A stretch of 64,000 nucleotides of DNA from Panax quinquefolius (GCA_020205615.1 CM035164.1:1391501-1455500); one strand, 5' to 3'; positions 22,488-37,219 are shown, counted from the first letter of the stretch. The notes: generated by a model from the letters alone, not told the origin. Program-made: numbers and translations.

Positions 22488-25209
22488 CGCGACGCCCCCA
22501 AAATAGGTATACATCACCCATTCCGAAATCATCAATACACGGTACATGTAAACAACTACAACTTTATTATTACAACAAGAAACTGTGAGTTTAAATACAA
22601 ATATTATCTTCTGACAATATCTATACTCAAATAAATCCTCATCACATTTATTGATACATTATTTTACAAAATGGTGAGGACTACTAAACAACTCTCTCTA
22701 AAACCTTCATTCCATACCCCGACTGCACTCGCTATATTCTCGCCTCCCGAGAAGAAAAAAAATGAACAAAAAGAAAAGGGTGAGCTCAACTAGCCCAAGA
22801 AAGAATATTACGACTAAGATAATATACAACAAATTATCGTTAGTCTTCAACAGGAAAAAAATCTAATAGAATACAATAATAGACAACAAATTTTAAATCA
22901 ATATTCGCAGCGGAAATAATAATTCATTAGAAGAGTTAAGTAGAGAATGCAAACTACTATCTTCTATGTATGAATTTAAAAGTTCATCGCTCATCTTTTA
23001 TCCCCGTAACATCAATCAATATACATCCGAATCAAATATTCATCTTTGCACTACAGCCAAAGATATTCATCACTGGTCATGTTCATCTAAACACTGCTCA
23101 TCTTCAGACTACGGCCAAAGATATTCTTCAGAAATCATTCATCTTTGCACTACAAAGCCAAAGATATTCAATAATATCATCATTTAAGACCGAGGATGAT
23201 GAAAAATATTTTTAAAGAAACGAATCCAAAGGAAACAAAATGACAAGGATTAAGGATTAAGGATTCGTATTTTTTTTTTTATCCATGTTCAAAAATACCT
23301 CAAAAATAATCATAGTGGTGTAAAATTCAAGAATGATCAAAACATGGATACAATCAAAGCTAGTATCCGTATTAGATATTTTGGACAAAAAGAAAAAATT
23401 TCATTTTTCATGAATAAAGCCAGATATTCGAATAAATAGTGTCGTGAATAAGCCGATACGTGAATAAGAATCTACACCAAAAGATAGAAATTCCAAAAAA
23501 ACATCTTCACGCTTTCATTAATAAGACTCGTGAATAAGAATCGTGAATAAGAATCGTGAATAAGAACTCGTGAATAAGAACTCATGAATAGTAACTCATA
23601 GTAAAAAAGTTCCAAATTTGATAAAAAGTTCCAACCAATATTTCAAAGATAATGATATCAAGAAATAATATCATTCGAGAAGAAAATAACATCCCTTACC
23701 TCGAAAGATTAAGATTTCTAAATTTAATACCGTGATATAAAGTCAAGGAACTTGCAGACCGCCTAACAATACTCAAAGTATACTCAAAATACTCACAAGA
23801 ATACGCCGATAATATAGAGAGAGAAAACTTCAGCTTCGTGTGATTTTCAATTCTAACCTAAGACCCTATTTATAGAAAAATGCTAGACACCAAAAAGCAG
23901 TAAAATTTAATATAATATTATTATATATAATAAAATTTCCTACGCCAACCTTCCAAGAAACTGAATTCAGCTCATTCAACCCACATGTGTAACACACTAC
24001 ATATAATAAAAAAAAACGTTTTTAATTTAAATATTTTAAACTTCCAAAATCAATTATTTTGAGCTTCTAACTTCAATAATTCATAATAAATAGCCCTTTC
24101 ATCAGAAAATTTTAATCATCGCGAGTTTTTATAGGAAATTCAATTTCTACAACTTTGCGTAAGAAAGTTTTTCCAAATTCCAAATAGAAATTGACCAAAT
24201 CCACAAACCAAGCGATTTTACAAAGCTATAATCAAATTTCACCAATAAATGGGGTCCACCGACATGTTTAATATGTTTTAAACATTTATTGCAACAAAAA
24301 TACTCTTCCTCCTCAGATACTCATATATCCCACATTCGTTATAAAATATCACCATTATTATATTATTAAAATATAATAATATATTTAAATGAATTATTTT
24401 ATCGTAAAAAGATAAAATTTCAATTTTCAACAATTGTCACATTAAAATTTTTCTCCATCTATATCCACATAAAATCAATATTTTCTCATCATATGAATCA
24501 ATAATTAATTATTCACAAATAATATTACGTAATCACAATATCGACAACCAGTGCGCCCTCAGAGAGAGGGGCTTTCCAATAAGAATTTCTCCTCATCGGC
24601 GCAAGCAATTAGTGACCAAACCTCTCCTTAGATGTAACTTTCTAGACATCGCCAATAATGTTATCTAATAATATTATTCAGATAATATGAATTATTGCTT
24701 CGATAATGAAAAATACCGTAATGACAATTATCAAACAACAAAGAATATAAAATATCAACGCAAAGAATTATTAACAATAAATAAAATATCGAATAAGAAT
24801 TATCGTAACCATTATCGAGTAGTGCCTTCTTCACGTAAGAATCAATAATTGGTGCAATACCGCAGCTACCGTGTTTTTAACCACCGGTATTTTAACAAAG
24901 ATTAATCTGTAATAACTACGCCTGCTATTTTTAAACAACTTATATTTGTCGCTTTCTTCATCCAATCGCTTCACATGGGCCCACATATGGTCAAGCTTCG
25001 TCCGCATTTAATATTCCCCGACAAAGATTTAATATTCCACGCACCAAACGAATATTCCCCACAACAATGAATATTTTATAACCACTGCTTATTTTGAAAT
25101 ATTTATGATTTTACCCCTAACTATCCACATTAATCAAATCAACCCTTACTATTTCAAAATAATAAATAGAGAAAATTAAATTTCATTAATAATAAGTTGG
25201 GGTCTTACA
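22488..25209 (-). mobile_element. X array LTR 2 (shared)
   Basis: 2722 bases, near-identical to LTR 1. It serves as 5' LTR of internal region 1 (PBS on its left) and 3' LTR of internal region 2 (PPT on its right). The terminal CA is altered (GACGCCCCC preceded by CCGC on +). Confidence 0.85.
23867..23874 (-). promoter_or_regulatory. TATA box, X LTR 2
   Basis: Minus-strand TATAAATA in the same context as LTR 1. Confidence 0.55.
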
Positions 25210-25221
25210 ACCTCCCTCCTT
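25210..25221 (-). other. Polypurine tract, X internal region 2
   Basis: Minus-strand AAGGAGGGAGGT directly before LTR 2. Confidence 0.75.
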
Positions 25222-28200
25222 ATGAAATTTCGCCCTCTCGAATCGACGACGTACTGTGTTTCAAAAGGTGAGGATACCTCGCTTTCATTTCCGCTTCCAA
25301 TTCCCGTGTCATTTCTCTATAAAGATGATTCCTCCACAAAACTTTAACTTGTGGTATGACCTTTCATACAGGGGACATGCTCCTTCCTATCCAAAATCTT
25401 GACAGTACCTCCTCACACGCTAAGTCTTCTATTATCTCGTCCTGCTCTAACTCTATAACGTGGTTCGGTCTTTCACATATTTACGAAGTACGAGCATATG
25501 AAACACATTATGAACACGAGACATACTTTGAGGTAACGCAAGTCTATAGGCTACATTTCCTACTTCTCATCAAGAATTTGAAATGGACCAATAAATCGTG
25601 GATCGAGCTTTCCTCTCTTCCCAAATCTTGTAACTCCCTTCCACGGAGCAACTCGCAATAATACATGATCCCCTACACTAAATTCCACGCCCTTTCGATG
25701 AAGATCCGCATAACTCTTTTGTCGATCTTGTGCCGCTTTGTATACGCTATCAATCATTTGATCTTTTCTCGTAGTCATACGCATTAACTCTCTGTCCCAA
25801 CAATGTTGCTTCACCCACCTCATCCCAACATATCGAGAGAATCCTACATTTTCGCCCATATAATGCTTCAAATGGAGCCACACCTATACTTGCCTCGATA
25901 ACTCGCTGTTGTAGGAGAATTCCACCAATGGTAAATACTTATCCTAACCGCCTCAAGTCTAGGACACAGTAGTCTTAATAAATCTTCAAGAGTTTGAATA
26001 GTCCTCTCGATTGTCCGTCTGCTTGAGGATGGTATGCCAAATCAATCGTAAACTGCGCTCCATAGCTTTTTTGCAAGCTAACCCAAAATCTTGAAGTGAA
26101 TCTTGGGTCACGATCCAAACTATGGATACAGTATGCCATGCAACCTCACAATCTCATTCACGCATATACTAGCAAGACGCTCAAGGAATAAGTCTCCCAG
26201 ACGGCAAGAAATGAGAGCAGATTTGGTTAATCTATCAACAATAACCCAAATAGCATTGATGCCTCGAGAAACCGTAGAGAAAGACCCGTAATCTAAATCC
26301 ATGGTAATGTGTTCCCACTTCCATTTCGAATCTCAAGTGGTTGCAACGGACCCTTAGGTACTAGATGCTCCGCCTTTACACGCTGACAAGTTAAACACAT
26401 CGAGATAAACTTTGCAATCTCTCTCTCATATATTGTTCCACCAAAATGTATGTCAAGATCACGATACATTTTAGTACTTCCAGATGGATTGCAAATGGTG
26501 TATCAGTGTGCCTCCATCATAATCTTGTACTTCAAATCGTAGTCGTTAGAACACAAAGTCTAGAGTGGACTCAAGTATTCCTTCTTCATCAATTCTCGCC
26601 CCTAATAGCTCCTTCAGTACTTTCTTCTTCATACGATCGCCCGGCCTGCTGGCTCGAGCAACCTTAACTTTTTCTATTAAAGTCGGCTCTATATGCGTAT
26701 ACTTGACATCATCGCACTCGCTCCTCGCATATGATCTTCTACTCAACGCGTCACCACCACGCTCGCTTTTTCGTGATGGTATCAATAGTGTGGTCGTAGT
26801 CTTCAATAGCTCGAGCCAACGTCACCGCCAGACATGTCGAGTTCTTTTTTTGAGTGAAGAAATATTTAAGGCTTTTATGGTCCTAATATATCTCCACTTT
26901 CTCCCCATATAGATAGTGCCTCCATATCTTTAATAAAAAACGATCACCGCTAACTCTAGATCACGAGTAGGATAATTCCTCTCATACTTTTTAAGTTGTC
27001 GCGAGGCATAGGCTAAGCTATGACTTTCCCACGCTGCATGAGAACACATCCTAACCCTTTGCCTCAAGTATCATCAGATAACAAATCCATCCGAACCAGA
27101 TGGTATTGTTGTAACAAAATAAATAAGTCTCCTCTTAAGCTCTTGAAACTCTTCTCGTCGATTCTTCGCCCAAACGAATTTTGTATCCTTCCGAAGTTAG
27201 TGAAGATGGAGAGTAGCGATTCGAGAAAACCCTTCCACTAATCTCCGATAATAACCAAATTTAAGCCCAAAAGCTACGATTTTACCACCGACTTCATTGT
27301 TCCCAACTTCAGATTGCTTCAATCTTCACGGATCAACAGATACTCCATGTTTCGACACCACGCGCCAAGGAATGCTACTTCTCAAGCCGTAACTCGCATT
27401 TCTTCAATTTGGCATATAGTTTGTTTTCACGGGCCTTTGAGTACCAAATTTTCAAATGGTGCTCATGATCTTCACGACTTTTGAATATATAAGGATGTCA
27501 TCAATAAAGACAACAACGAATCGATCCAAATATTCCTTGAATACTCGCTCATCATATCCATGAAAGTCATAGAGCATTAGTCATCCGAAAAGACACGACT
27601 AAGAATTCATAATGCCCGCATCGAAGTTCTAAAGGCGCTTTTGAATATCCTCGCCTAATCTTCACCGATGATATCCGTAATCTAAGATCGATTTTTGAAA
27701 AAGAATTGCGCTCCTCAGAATCGGTCAAACAAGTCATCAATACGAGGTAGAGGATACCTATTCTCGATGGTGACATGGTTCAATTCCCGATATAGTCAAT
27801 ATAAAGTCGCATACTCCCGCCTTTTCTTCTTTACAAATAAAACAGAGCACCCCAAGGAGATGTACTAGATTTAATGAAACCGATGTCCAACAATTCCTCG
27901 TAGTTGACCTTTAACTCCTCAAGTTCAATAGAGCCATTCGATATGGGTTTTAGAAATGGGCTTTGTACCAGTTCAAGATCAATAAAGAATTCAACTTCAC
28001 GCTCGGGGTAGACCGAAGTTCTTCGAAATACGCCAGAAAGTCAATAACAATGAATATTATTCAAATTTGACGTGTCTTTATTCAAATCCATAACATGGGC
28101 TAAGAAAGCTTGACATCCGCTTTTCAATAAACGAATAGCTTTATGATTAGATATGATAAAGATTGATTTTAATGGTTTAGTTGTTTGAATTGCATAACAA

Positions 28201-28650
28201 AGTCAAGTTAGAATATGAAAACTAACAACCTTACGAAAACAATCAATTTTGGCATGATGAGTAGTTAACCAATCAATCCCTAAAATCACATCAAAAGCAA
28301 GTATCTTTAAAGAGATAAGGTCAATGTGTAAGGTGATGGTGCCAACTTGAATCAAACAAGATTTATAAACAAAGGATGTGATGAAAGTTTCTCCTAACTG
28401 AGTTTCCACAGATAGGTCAAAGTCTAATTTCTCCTGAGTCAAGTTTAAACGCTGAGCACATGCAGAGAGATAAATGAATGGGTAGCACCGGTATTGGTAA
28501 GGTATAAACTTCAAAGAATTTATAAATAGCTTACCCGTGATCACCTCGCTTGGGTTCCTCGATTATGACCACCACAACAACAAACGCCTTCCTAAAATCG
28601 CTGACTTTCGACTTTTCTCGGGATAAATTTTTTGAGTCACCGTCCCCACT
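25222..28650 (-). pseudogene. X unit 2 pol remnant
   Basis: Same order as unit 1. The longest frame (25560-25883) contains LKHYMGENVGF, RMTTRKDQMIDSVYKAAQDR and KLDPRFIGPFQIL: the end of the integrase core and the GPY/F module, better preserved than in unit 1. The RT frame at 27567-27776 has KIDLR and a RCGHYEFLV block. The protease frame at 28203-28544 contains QEKLDFDLSVETQLGET, ending VILGIDWL. Stops and indels sit at partly different positions from units 1 and 3, many at CAG/CTG/CCGG sites. It is not functional as read. Confidence 0.8.
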
Positions 28651-29769
28651 AACTAGGTTTCGCCATCGCATAATCTCGAGCGATATATGTCCTTCCTTTC
28701 CACAATTATAGCATACCTTGAATCGTCTAGGGCGCTTGACCGATATGTCCTCTTTTTCGTGATTTATAATATACGACCGGTGGTCGTTTCTCCTCCCTTA
28801 GAACCAGCTTGTCACGCAGACCGCTGCCTTCACATGGTCATTGTTAAATCTCCTCTTTAAAATCTCCTCCCCGACTCGCTTCTTCTATTTTCACGGCTAT
28901 GATTACCACCAGAGTGGTTACCATTTTTGTCCGTCTGCTTTTCTCCGCCGGTTATCATTATTCTCGCTGATCGCTATCTCCGGTACGATCCTCGTTATGG
29001 TCCTCAACGACCGTATACTCAAGTATCTCGCTTCTAATAATTGAGCCCTCATTACAACATCCGAATAGAGAGAAAATTTATGAGAAATGAGATATCGACG
29101 TATGCCGTGTTTCAAACCTCTCTAAAACATCCGCCATATATGCTCCTCATTCTCCACCAAATGAGGTGCAAACTCGATAACTCGCAAACTTTGCCTCGCA
29201 TCGAGACACCGCCATGTTGTTTTGCTTCCAATCTAATGAACTCCACTTCCTTCATACGACGAACACTTTCGTGAAAGTATTTGTCATTAAATAGTTTCAA
29301 ACGCTCCCAAGACATGCCGAAAAGTACGCCGATGGGTACGCTTCACGTATTCTCCCACCAAGTAGTCCGCCGCGCCACGGAACATAAAGGTGGCGAATGG
29401 AACCTTCGTTCTCCGCATCCCCAAGACATCGAATATCTTGGTAATTTGTTTGACCCATGTTTCCGCCATGATCGGATCCGCTTTCCTTAAATTCGTGGTC
29501 CCAACTTCGAATCGCTTGGTCGTGATAACCCGTGAATTGCTATCATTTCCTCCTCAGATTTTGAACACGAAGTCTCCTCGTCTCGATTTTGCATGAATCG
29601 CAAAAAAAGCTTCTAAACATCCCCTCGCTCATCATCTCGCCAAAGGTGTTGTTCACAGAGAGAACATTGCCACCAAGCACAGACGCTTCTCCTCGCTGGT
29701 GAGTACAAAGGCTCTCACTGGCCTCATTTCCATTGTTAATATTCTCACGACATTCTCAAATACCGCCAT
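28651..29769 (-). pseudogene. X unit 2 gag remnant
   Basis: The ATG is at 29767-29769 on the minus strand. Frames include RLKLFNDKYFHESVRRMKEV (29112-29315), MAETWVKQITKIFDVLGMRR (29287-29469) and RYLISHKFSLYSDVV (28918-29115), matching chromovirus capsid. The zinc knuckle near 28670-28715 again ends in tyrosine instead of cysteine. It is broken into at least four frames. Confidence 0.75.
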
Positions 29770-29921
29770 AAAACAAGGGTTAATTAAGGAAATCAATATA
29801 TCACATAATATCCTTATATATCGACTTAACTAAAAAATAAGCTTAGTAGGACACACTAGCTAAGGATTTACTCTGCTCTCCTCCTAGTTCTATTCCCCGA
29901 TCTCCGCCAGAGATCATATCC

Positions 29922-29936
29922 CTAAGCTCGATACTA
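29922..29936 (-). other. Primer binding site, X internal region 2 (damaged)
   Basis: Reads GTATCGAGCTTAG on the minus strand, but the leading TGG is displaced by extra bases (GATACTAACAA on +). Confidence 0.6.
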
Positions 29937-29941
29937 ACAAC

Positions 29942-32665
29942 CGCGACGCCCCCAAAATAGTATACATCACCCATTCTCGAGTTGTCAATACATGGTACGT
30001 AAACAACTACAACTTTATTATTACAACAAGAAACTGTGAGTTTGAATACAAATATTATCTTCTAGATAATATCTATACTCAAATAAATCCTCATCACATT
30101 TATCGATACATTATTTTACAAAAATGGTGAGGACTACTAAACAACTCTCTCTAAACCTTCATTCCATACCCCGACTCGCATCGCTATATTCTCGCCTCCC
30201 CCCGAAGAAAAAAATGGAACAAAAGGAAAAGGGTGAGCTCAACTAGCCCAAGAAGAATAATATTATGACTAAGATAATATACAACAAATTATCGTTAGTC
30301 TTCAACAGGAAAAATCTAATAGATACAATAGACAACAAATTTTAAATCAATATTCGCAATGAAATAATAATTCATTAGAAGAGTTAAGTAGAGAATGCAA
30401 ACTACTATCTTCTATGTATGAATTTAAAAGTTCATCGCTCATCTTTTATCCCCGTAACATCAATCAATATACATCCGAATCAAATATTCATCTTTGCACT
30501 ACAGCCAAAGATATTCATCACCGGTCATGTTCATCTAAACACTGCTCATCTTTGCACTACGCCCAAAGATATTCTTCAGAAATCATTCATCTTTGCACTA
30601 CAAAAGCCAAGATATTCAATAATATCATCATTTAAGACCGAGGATGATGAAAATATTTTTTAAAGAAACGAATCCAAAGGAAACAAAATGACAAGGATTA
30701 AGGATTAAGGATTCGTATTTGTTTTTATCCATGTCCAAAAATACCTCAAAAATAATCATAGTGGTGTAAAATTCAAGAATGATCAAAACATGGATACAAT
30801 CAAAGCTAGTATCCGTATTAGATATTTTGGACAAAAAGAAGAAATTTTCATTTTTCTATGAATAAAGATATAATAAAGTGCCGATACGTGAATAAGAATC
30901 TTACACCAAAAGATAGAAATTCCAAAAAAACATCTTCACGCTTTCATTTAATAAGACTTTAATAATAATAACTCGTGAATAAGAATCTCGTGAATAAGAA
31001 TCTCGTGAATAAGAACTCATGAATAAGAATAAGAATCTTGAATAGTAACCCAAATGAAAAAGTTCCAAATTTGATAAAAAGTTCCAACCAATATTTCAAA
31101 GATAATGATATTGAAGAAATAATATCATTCGAGAAGAAAATAACATCCCTTACCTCGAAAGATTAAGATTTCTAATTTGAATACCGGATATAAAGGTCAA
31201 GGAACTCAGCACCGCCTAACAATACTCAAAGTATACTCAAAATACTCACAAGAATACGCTATAATATAGAGAGAGAAAACTCAGCTTCGTGTGATTTTCA
31301 ATTCTAACCCAAGACCCTATTTATAGAAAATGCTTAGAACACCAAAAGCAGTAAAATTTAATATAATATTATTATATATAATAAAATTTCCTACGCCAAC
31401 CTTCCAAGAACTGAATTCAGCTCATTCATTCAACACATGTGTAACACACCATAATGAAAAAAAACGTTTTTCTAATTTTAAATATTTTAAACTTCCAAAA
31501 TCAATTATTTTGAGCTTCTAACTTCAATAATTCATAATAAATAGCCCTTTTCTCAGAAAATTTGAATCTCATGAGTTTTATAGGAAATTCAATTCTCACA
31601 ACTTTGCGTAAGAAAGTTTTTCCAAATTCCAAATAGAAATTGACCAAATCCACAAACCAAGCGATTTTACAAAAGCTATAATCAAATTTCACCAATAAAT
31701 GGGGTCCACCGACATGTTTAACATGTTTTAAACATTTATTGCAACAAAAATACTCTTCCTCCTCAGATACTCATATATCCCACATTCGTTGTAAAATATC
31801 ACCATTATTATATTATTAAAATATAATAATATATTTAAATGAATTATTTTATCGTAAAAAGATAAAATTTCAATTTTCAACAATTGTCACATTAAAATTT
31901 TTCTCCATCTATATCCACATAAAATCAATATTTTCCTCATCATATGAATCAATAATTAATTATTCACAAATAATATTACGTAATCACAATATCGACAACC
32001 AGTGCGCCCTGTGAAAGAGGGGCTTTCCAATAAGAATTTCTTCTTATCGCGCAAGCAATTAGGTGACCAAACCTCTCCTTAGATGTAACTTTCTAGACAT
32101 TGCCAATAATGTTATCTAATAATATTATTCAGATAATATGAATTATTGCTTCGATAATGAAAAATACCGTAAAATGACAATTATCAAACAACAAAGAATA
32201 TAAAATATCAACGCAAAGAATTATTAACTCAATAAAATATCGAATAAGAATTATCGTAACCATTATCGAGTAGTGCCTTTTACGTAAGAATCAATAATTG
32301 GTGCAATACCGCAGCTACTGCTGTTTTTAACCACCGTAGTATTTTAACAAGATAATCTGTGAATAACTACGCCGTTATTTTTAAACCACTTATATTTGCT
32401 CGCTTTCTTCATCCAATCGCTTCATATGGGGCCCACACACATGTCGCATACCGTCAGCATTTAATATTCCCCGACAAATTTAATATTCCACGACCAAACG
32501 AATATTCCCCGACAACAATGAATATTTTATAACCACTTTATAACTTATTTTGAAATATTTATGATTTTACCCCTAACTATCCACATTAATCAAATCAACC
32601 CTTACTATTTCAAAATAATAAATAGAGAAAATTAAATTTCATTAATAATAAGTTGGGGTCTTACA
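29942..32665 (-). mobile_element. X array LTR 3 (shared)
   Basis: 2724 bases. It is 5' LTR of internal region 2 and 3' LTR of internal region 3. It has the same internal landmarks as LTR 1 (hairpin repeats about 30485-30615, TATA 31318-31325, ACGT motif near 32280). Confidence 0.85.
31318..31325 (-). promoter_or_regulatory. TATA box, X LTR 3
   Basis: Minus-strand TATAAATA in the conserved context. Confidence 0.55.
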
Positions 32666-32677
32666 ACCTCCCTCCTT
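32666..32677 (-). other. Polypurine tract, X internal region 3
   Basis: Minus-strand AAGGAGGGAGGT next to LTR 3. Confidence 0.75.
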
Positions 32678-35600
32678 ATGAAATTTCGTCCTCGAAATCG
32701 ACGACGACTGGTGTGTTTCAAAAGGTGAGGATACCTCGCTTTCATTTCCGCTTCCAATTCCTGTGTCATTTCCTCTATAAAGATGATTCCTCCACAAAAC
32801 TTTAACTTGTGGTATGACCTTTCATGCAGTAGGACATGCTCCTTCCTATCCAAAATCTCGACAGTACCTCCTCACACGCTAAGTCTTCTATCTCGTCCTG
32901 CTTCTAACTCTATAACGTGGTTCGGTCTTTCACATATTTACTAAGTACGATATGTGAAACACATTATGAACACGAGAGATACTTTGAGGTAACGCAAGTC
33001 TATAGGCTACATTTCCTACTTAATCAAGAATTTGAAATGGACCAATAAATCGTGGATCGAGCTTTCCTCTCTTCCCAAATCTTGTAACTCCTTCCATGGA
33101 GCAACTCGCAATAATACATGATCCCCTACACTAAATTCCACGCCCTTTCGATGAAGATCCGCATAACTCTTTTGTCGATCTTGTGCCGCTTTGTATACGC
33201 TATCGAATTATTTGAATCTTTTCGGTAGTCATACGTATTAAACGTGTCCCAACAATGTTGCTTCACCCACCTCATCCCAACATATCGAGAACGACATTTT
33301 CGGCCCATATAATGCTTCAATGGAGCCACACCTATACTTGCCTCGATAACTCATTGTTGTAGGAGAATTCCACCAATGGTAAATACTTATCCCAACCGCC
33401 TTTTGAAGTCTAGGACACAGTAGTCTTAATAGATCTTCAAGAGTTTGAATAGTCCTCTCTCGATTGTCCGTCTGCTTTGGGGATGGTATGTCAACTAAAT
33501 CGCAAATCCGCGCTCATAGCTTTTTGCAAGCTAACCCAAAATCTTGAAGTGAATCTTGGGTCACGATCCAAACTATGGATACAGAATGCCATGCAACCTC
33601 ACAATCTCATTCACGCATATACTAGCAAGACGCTCAAGGGAATAAGTCTCCGTGACGGCAAAGAAATGAGCAGACTTGGTTAATCTATCAACAATAACCC
33701 AAATAGATTGATGCCTTGAGAAACCGTAGGAAGACCCGTAATTTAAATCCATGGTAATGTGTTCCCACTTCCATTTCGAATCTCAAGTGGTTGCAACGGA
33801 CCCTTAGGTACCAGATGCTCCGCTTTTACACGCCGACAAGTTAAACACATCGAGATAAACTTTGCAATCTCTCTCTTCATATTGTTCCACCAAAATGTAT
33901 GTCAAGATCACGATACATTTTAGTACTTCCAGATGGATTGCAAATGGTGTATTGTGTGCCTCCATCATAATCTTGTACTTCAAATCGTAGTCGTTAGAAC
34001 ACAAAGTCTAGAGTGGACTCAAGTATTCCTTCTTCATCAATTCTCGCCCTAATAGCTCCTTCTTGTAGATTTTCTTCATACGCATCACCTCGGCCCAATT
34101 TCGAAAGTAACCTTAACTTTTTCTATTAAAGTTGGCTCTATGCGATACTTGACATCATCGCACTCGCTCCTCAAGATATGATCTTCTACTCAACGCCACA
34201 CCACCACGCTCGCTTTTCCGTGATGGTATCAATAGTGTGGTCGTAGTCTTCAATAGCTCGAGCCAACGTCACCGCCGCATGTGTTGAGTTCTTTTTTGAG
34301 TGAAGAAATATTTAAGGCTTTTATGGTCCAATATATCTCCACTTTCTCCCATATAGATAAGTGCCTCCATATTTTAAGCGCTAAAAAACGATCACCGCTA
34401 ACTCTAGATCATGAGTAGGATAATTCCTCTCATACTCTTTAAGTTGTCGCGAGGCATAAAGCTATGACTTTCCCACGCTGCATGAGAACACATCCTAACC
34501 TTTGCCTCAAGCATCATCAGAGATAACAAATCCATCCGAACCAGATGGTATTGTTAAAAAGTCCAAATAAGTCTCCTCTTAAGCTCTTGAAACTCTTCTC
34601 GATTCTTCGCCCCAAACGAATTTTGTATCCTTCCGAAGTTAGCCGAAGAATGGAGTAGCGATTCGAGAAAACCCTTCCACGAATCTCCGATAATAACCAA
34701 ATTTAAGCCCAAAAGCTACGTGATTTCACCACCGACTTTTGGTTTTCTAACTTCAGATTGCTTCAATCTTCGCGGATCAACAGACACTCCATGTTTCGAC
34801 ACCACGCGCCCAAGGAATGCTACTTCCTCAAGCCGTAACTCGCATTTCTTCAATTTGGCATATAGTTTGTTTTCACGGCCTTTGAGTACCAAATTTCAAA
34901 TGGTGCTCATGATCTTCACGACTTTTGAATATATAAGGATGTCATCAATAAAGACAACAACGAACCGATCCAAATATTCCTTGAATACTCGGCTCATCAT
35001 ATCCATGAAAGTCAGGAGCATTAGTCAATCCGAAAGACATGACTAAGAATTCATAATGCCCGCATCGAGTTCTAAAGGCGCTTTTGAATATCCTCGCCTA
35101 AATCTTCACCGATGATATCCGTAATCTAAGATCGATTTTTGAAAAGAATTTTGCTCCTCAGAATCGGTCAAACAAGTCATCAATACGAGGTAGAGGATAC
35201 CTATTCTCGATGGTGACATGGTTCAATTCCCGATAGTCAATACAAAAGTCGCATACTCCCGCCTTTTCTTCTTTAAATAAATAAAAGGAGAGCACCCCAA
35301 GGAGATGTACTAGATTTAATGAAACCGATGTCCAACAATTCCTCGTAGTTGGACCTTTAACTCCTCAAGTTCAATAGAGCCATTCGATATGGGGTTTTAG
35401 AAATGGGCTTTGTACTGTGTTCAAGATCAATAAAGAATTCAACTTCACGCTCGGGGTAGACCGGAAGTTCTTCTAGAAATACGCCGTGAAAGTCAATAAC
35501 AATAGAATATTATTCAAATTTGACGTGTCTTTATTCAAATCCATAACATGGGCTAAGAAAGCTTGACATCCGCTTTTCAATAAACGAATAGCTTTATGAT

Positions 35601-36110
35601 TAGATATGATAGTGATTGATTTTAATGGTTTAGTTGCTTGAATTGCATAACAAGTCAAGTTAGAATATGAAAACTAACAACCTTACGAAAAACAATCAAT
35701 TTTGGCATGATGAGTAGTTAACCAATCAATCCCTAAAATCACATCAAAAGCAAGTATCTTTAAAGAGATAAGGTCAATGTAAGGTGATGGTGCCAACTTG
35801 AATCAAACAAGATTTATAAACAATTGGATGTGATGAAAGTTTCTCCTAACGGAGTTTCCACAGATAGTCAAAGTCTAATTTCTCCTGAGTCAAGTTTAAA
35901 CGCTGAGCACACGCAGAGAGATAAATGAATGGGTAGCACCTAGATCAAGTAAGGTATAAACTTCGCAAGAATTTATAAATAGCTTACCCGTGATCACCTC
36001 GCTTGGTTCCTCGATTATGACCAAATACAACAAACGCCTTCCCTAATCGCTGACTTTGACTTTTCTCGGGATGTTTTTTTGAGTCACCGTCCCCTCATTA
36101 ACTAGGTTTC
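32678..36110 (-). pseudogene. X unit 3 pol remnant
   Basis: Colinear with units 1 and 2. The chromodomain tail is best seen here (32632-32853): MDRKEHVLLHE, then TQELEAEMKARYPHLLKHTS, close to the Tekay-type ending ELEAEMKARYPHLF. The integrase zinc-binding region is at 33804-34004 (MMEAHNTPFAIH). The RT linker with KSGCQAFLAHVMDLNKDTS is at 35473-35658. The protease triplet reads D-L-G near 35940. Many frameshifts. Confidence 0.8.
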
Positions 36111-37219
36111 GCTATCGCATAATCTCGAGCGATATGTCCTTCCTTTCCACAATTATAGCATACCTTGAACTGTTAGGCGCTTTGACCGATATGTCCCTCT
36201 TTTTCGTGATTTATAATATACGACCGGTGGTCGCTTCTCCTCCTTAGAACCGGGCTTGTCGCCAGACCGCTGCCTTCTTCATGGTCATTGTTAAATCTCC
36301 TCTTTTAAAATCTCCTCCCCGACTCGCTTCTTCTATTTTCACGGCTATGATTACCACCGTAGTGGTTACCATTTTTGTCCGTCTGCTTTGCTTTTCTCCA
36401 CACCGGGTTATCATTATTCTTCGCTTGATCGCTATCTCCGTACGATCCTCGTTATGGTCCTCTTGGTTGAATATACTCGCTATCTCTCGCCTAACAATTG
36501 AGCCTCGCTTAACAACATCCGAATAGAGAGAAAATTTATGAGAAATGAGATATCGTCGACGCCGTTTCAAACCTCTAAGAAACATCCGCACATACGCGCC
36601 TCATTCTCCACCAAATGAGGTGCAAAACTCGATAACTCGCAAACTTTTCCTCGCATCGAGACACCGCCATGTTGTTTTGTTCCAATCTGATGAACTCCAC
36701 TTCCTTCATATGACGAACACTTTCGTGAAAGTATTTGTCATTAAATAGCTTCAAAATGCTCCCAAGACATGCCGAAAAGGTACCGGATGGGTACGCTTCA
36801 CAAACTCCCACCAAGAGTCCGCCTTCGCCACTTTACATAAAGGTGGCGAATGGAACCTTCGTTCCTCCGCATCCCAAGACATCGAATATCTTGTAATTTG
36901 TTTGACCCATGTTTCCGCCATGATCGGATCCGCTTTCCCTTAAATTCGTGGTCCCAACTTTTGAATCGCTTGGTCAGTGACAACCCGTGAATTGCTATCA
37001 TTTCTCCTGTATTTTGAACACGAGTCTCCTCGTCTCGATTTTTTGCATGAATTGCAAAAAACTTCTAAACATCCCCTCGCTCATCATCTCGCCAAAGGTG
37101 TTGTTCACAGAGAGAACATTGCCACTGTTGCACGCTCTCCTCGTTGGTGAGTACAAAGGCTCTCCACTCGCCTCATTTCCATTGTTAATATTCTCAAATA
37201 CATTCTCAAATACCGCCAT
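36111..37219 (-). pseudogene. X unit 3 gag remnant
   Basis: The ATG at 37217-37219 starts MAVFENVFENINNGNEASG (36998-37246), the best-preserved gag N-terminus of the three units, followed by MMSEGMFRSFLQFMQ. LFNDKYFHESVRHMKEVEFI is at 36575-36814. The zinc knuckle near 36120-36165 carries the same cysteine-to-tyrosine change as the other units. Frames are interrupted. Confidence 0.75.

Noticed and set aside
26565..26912. 115-codon + strand frame as a gene
   Set aside because: Antisense shadow of X unit 2 integrase and RNase H; units 1 and 3 do not preserve it.
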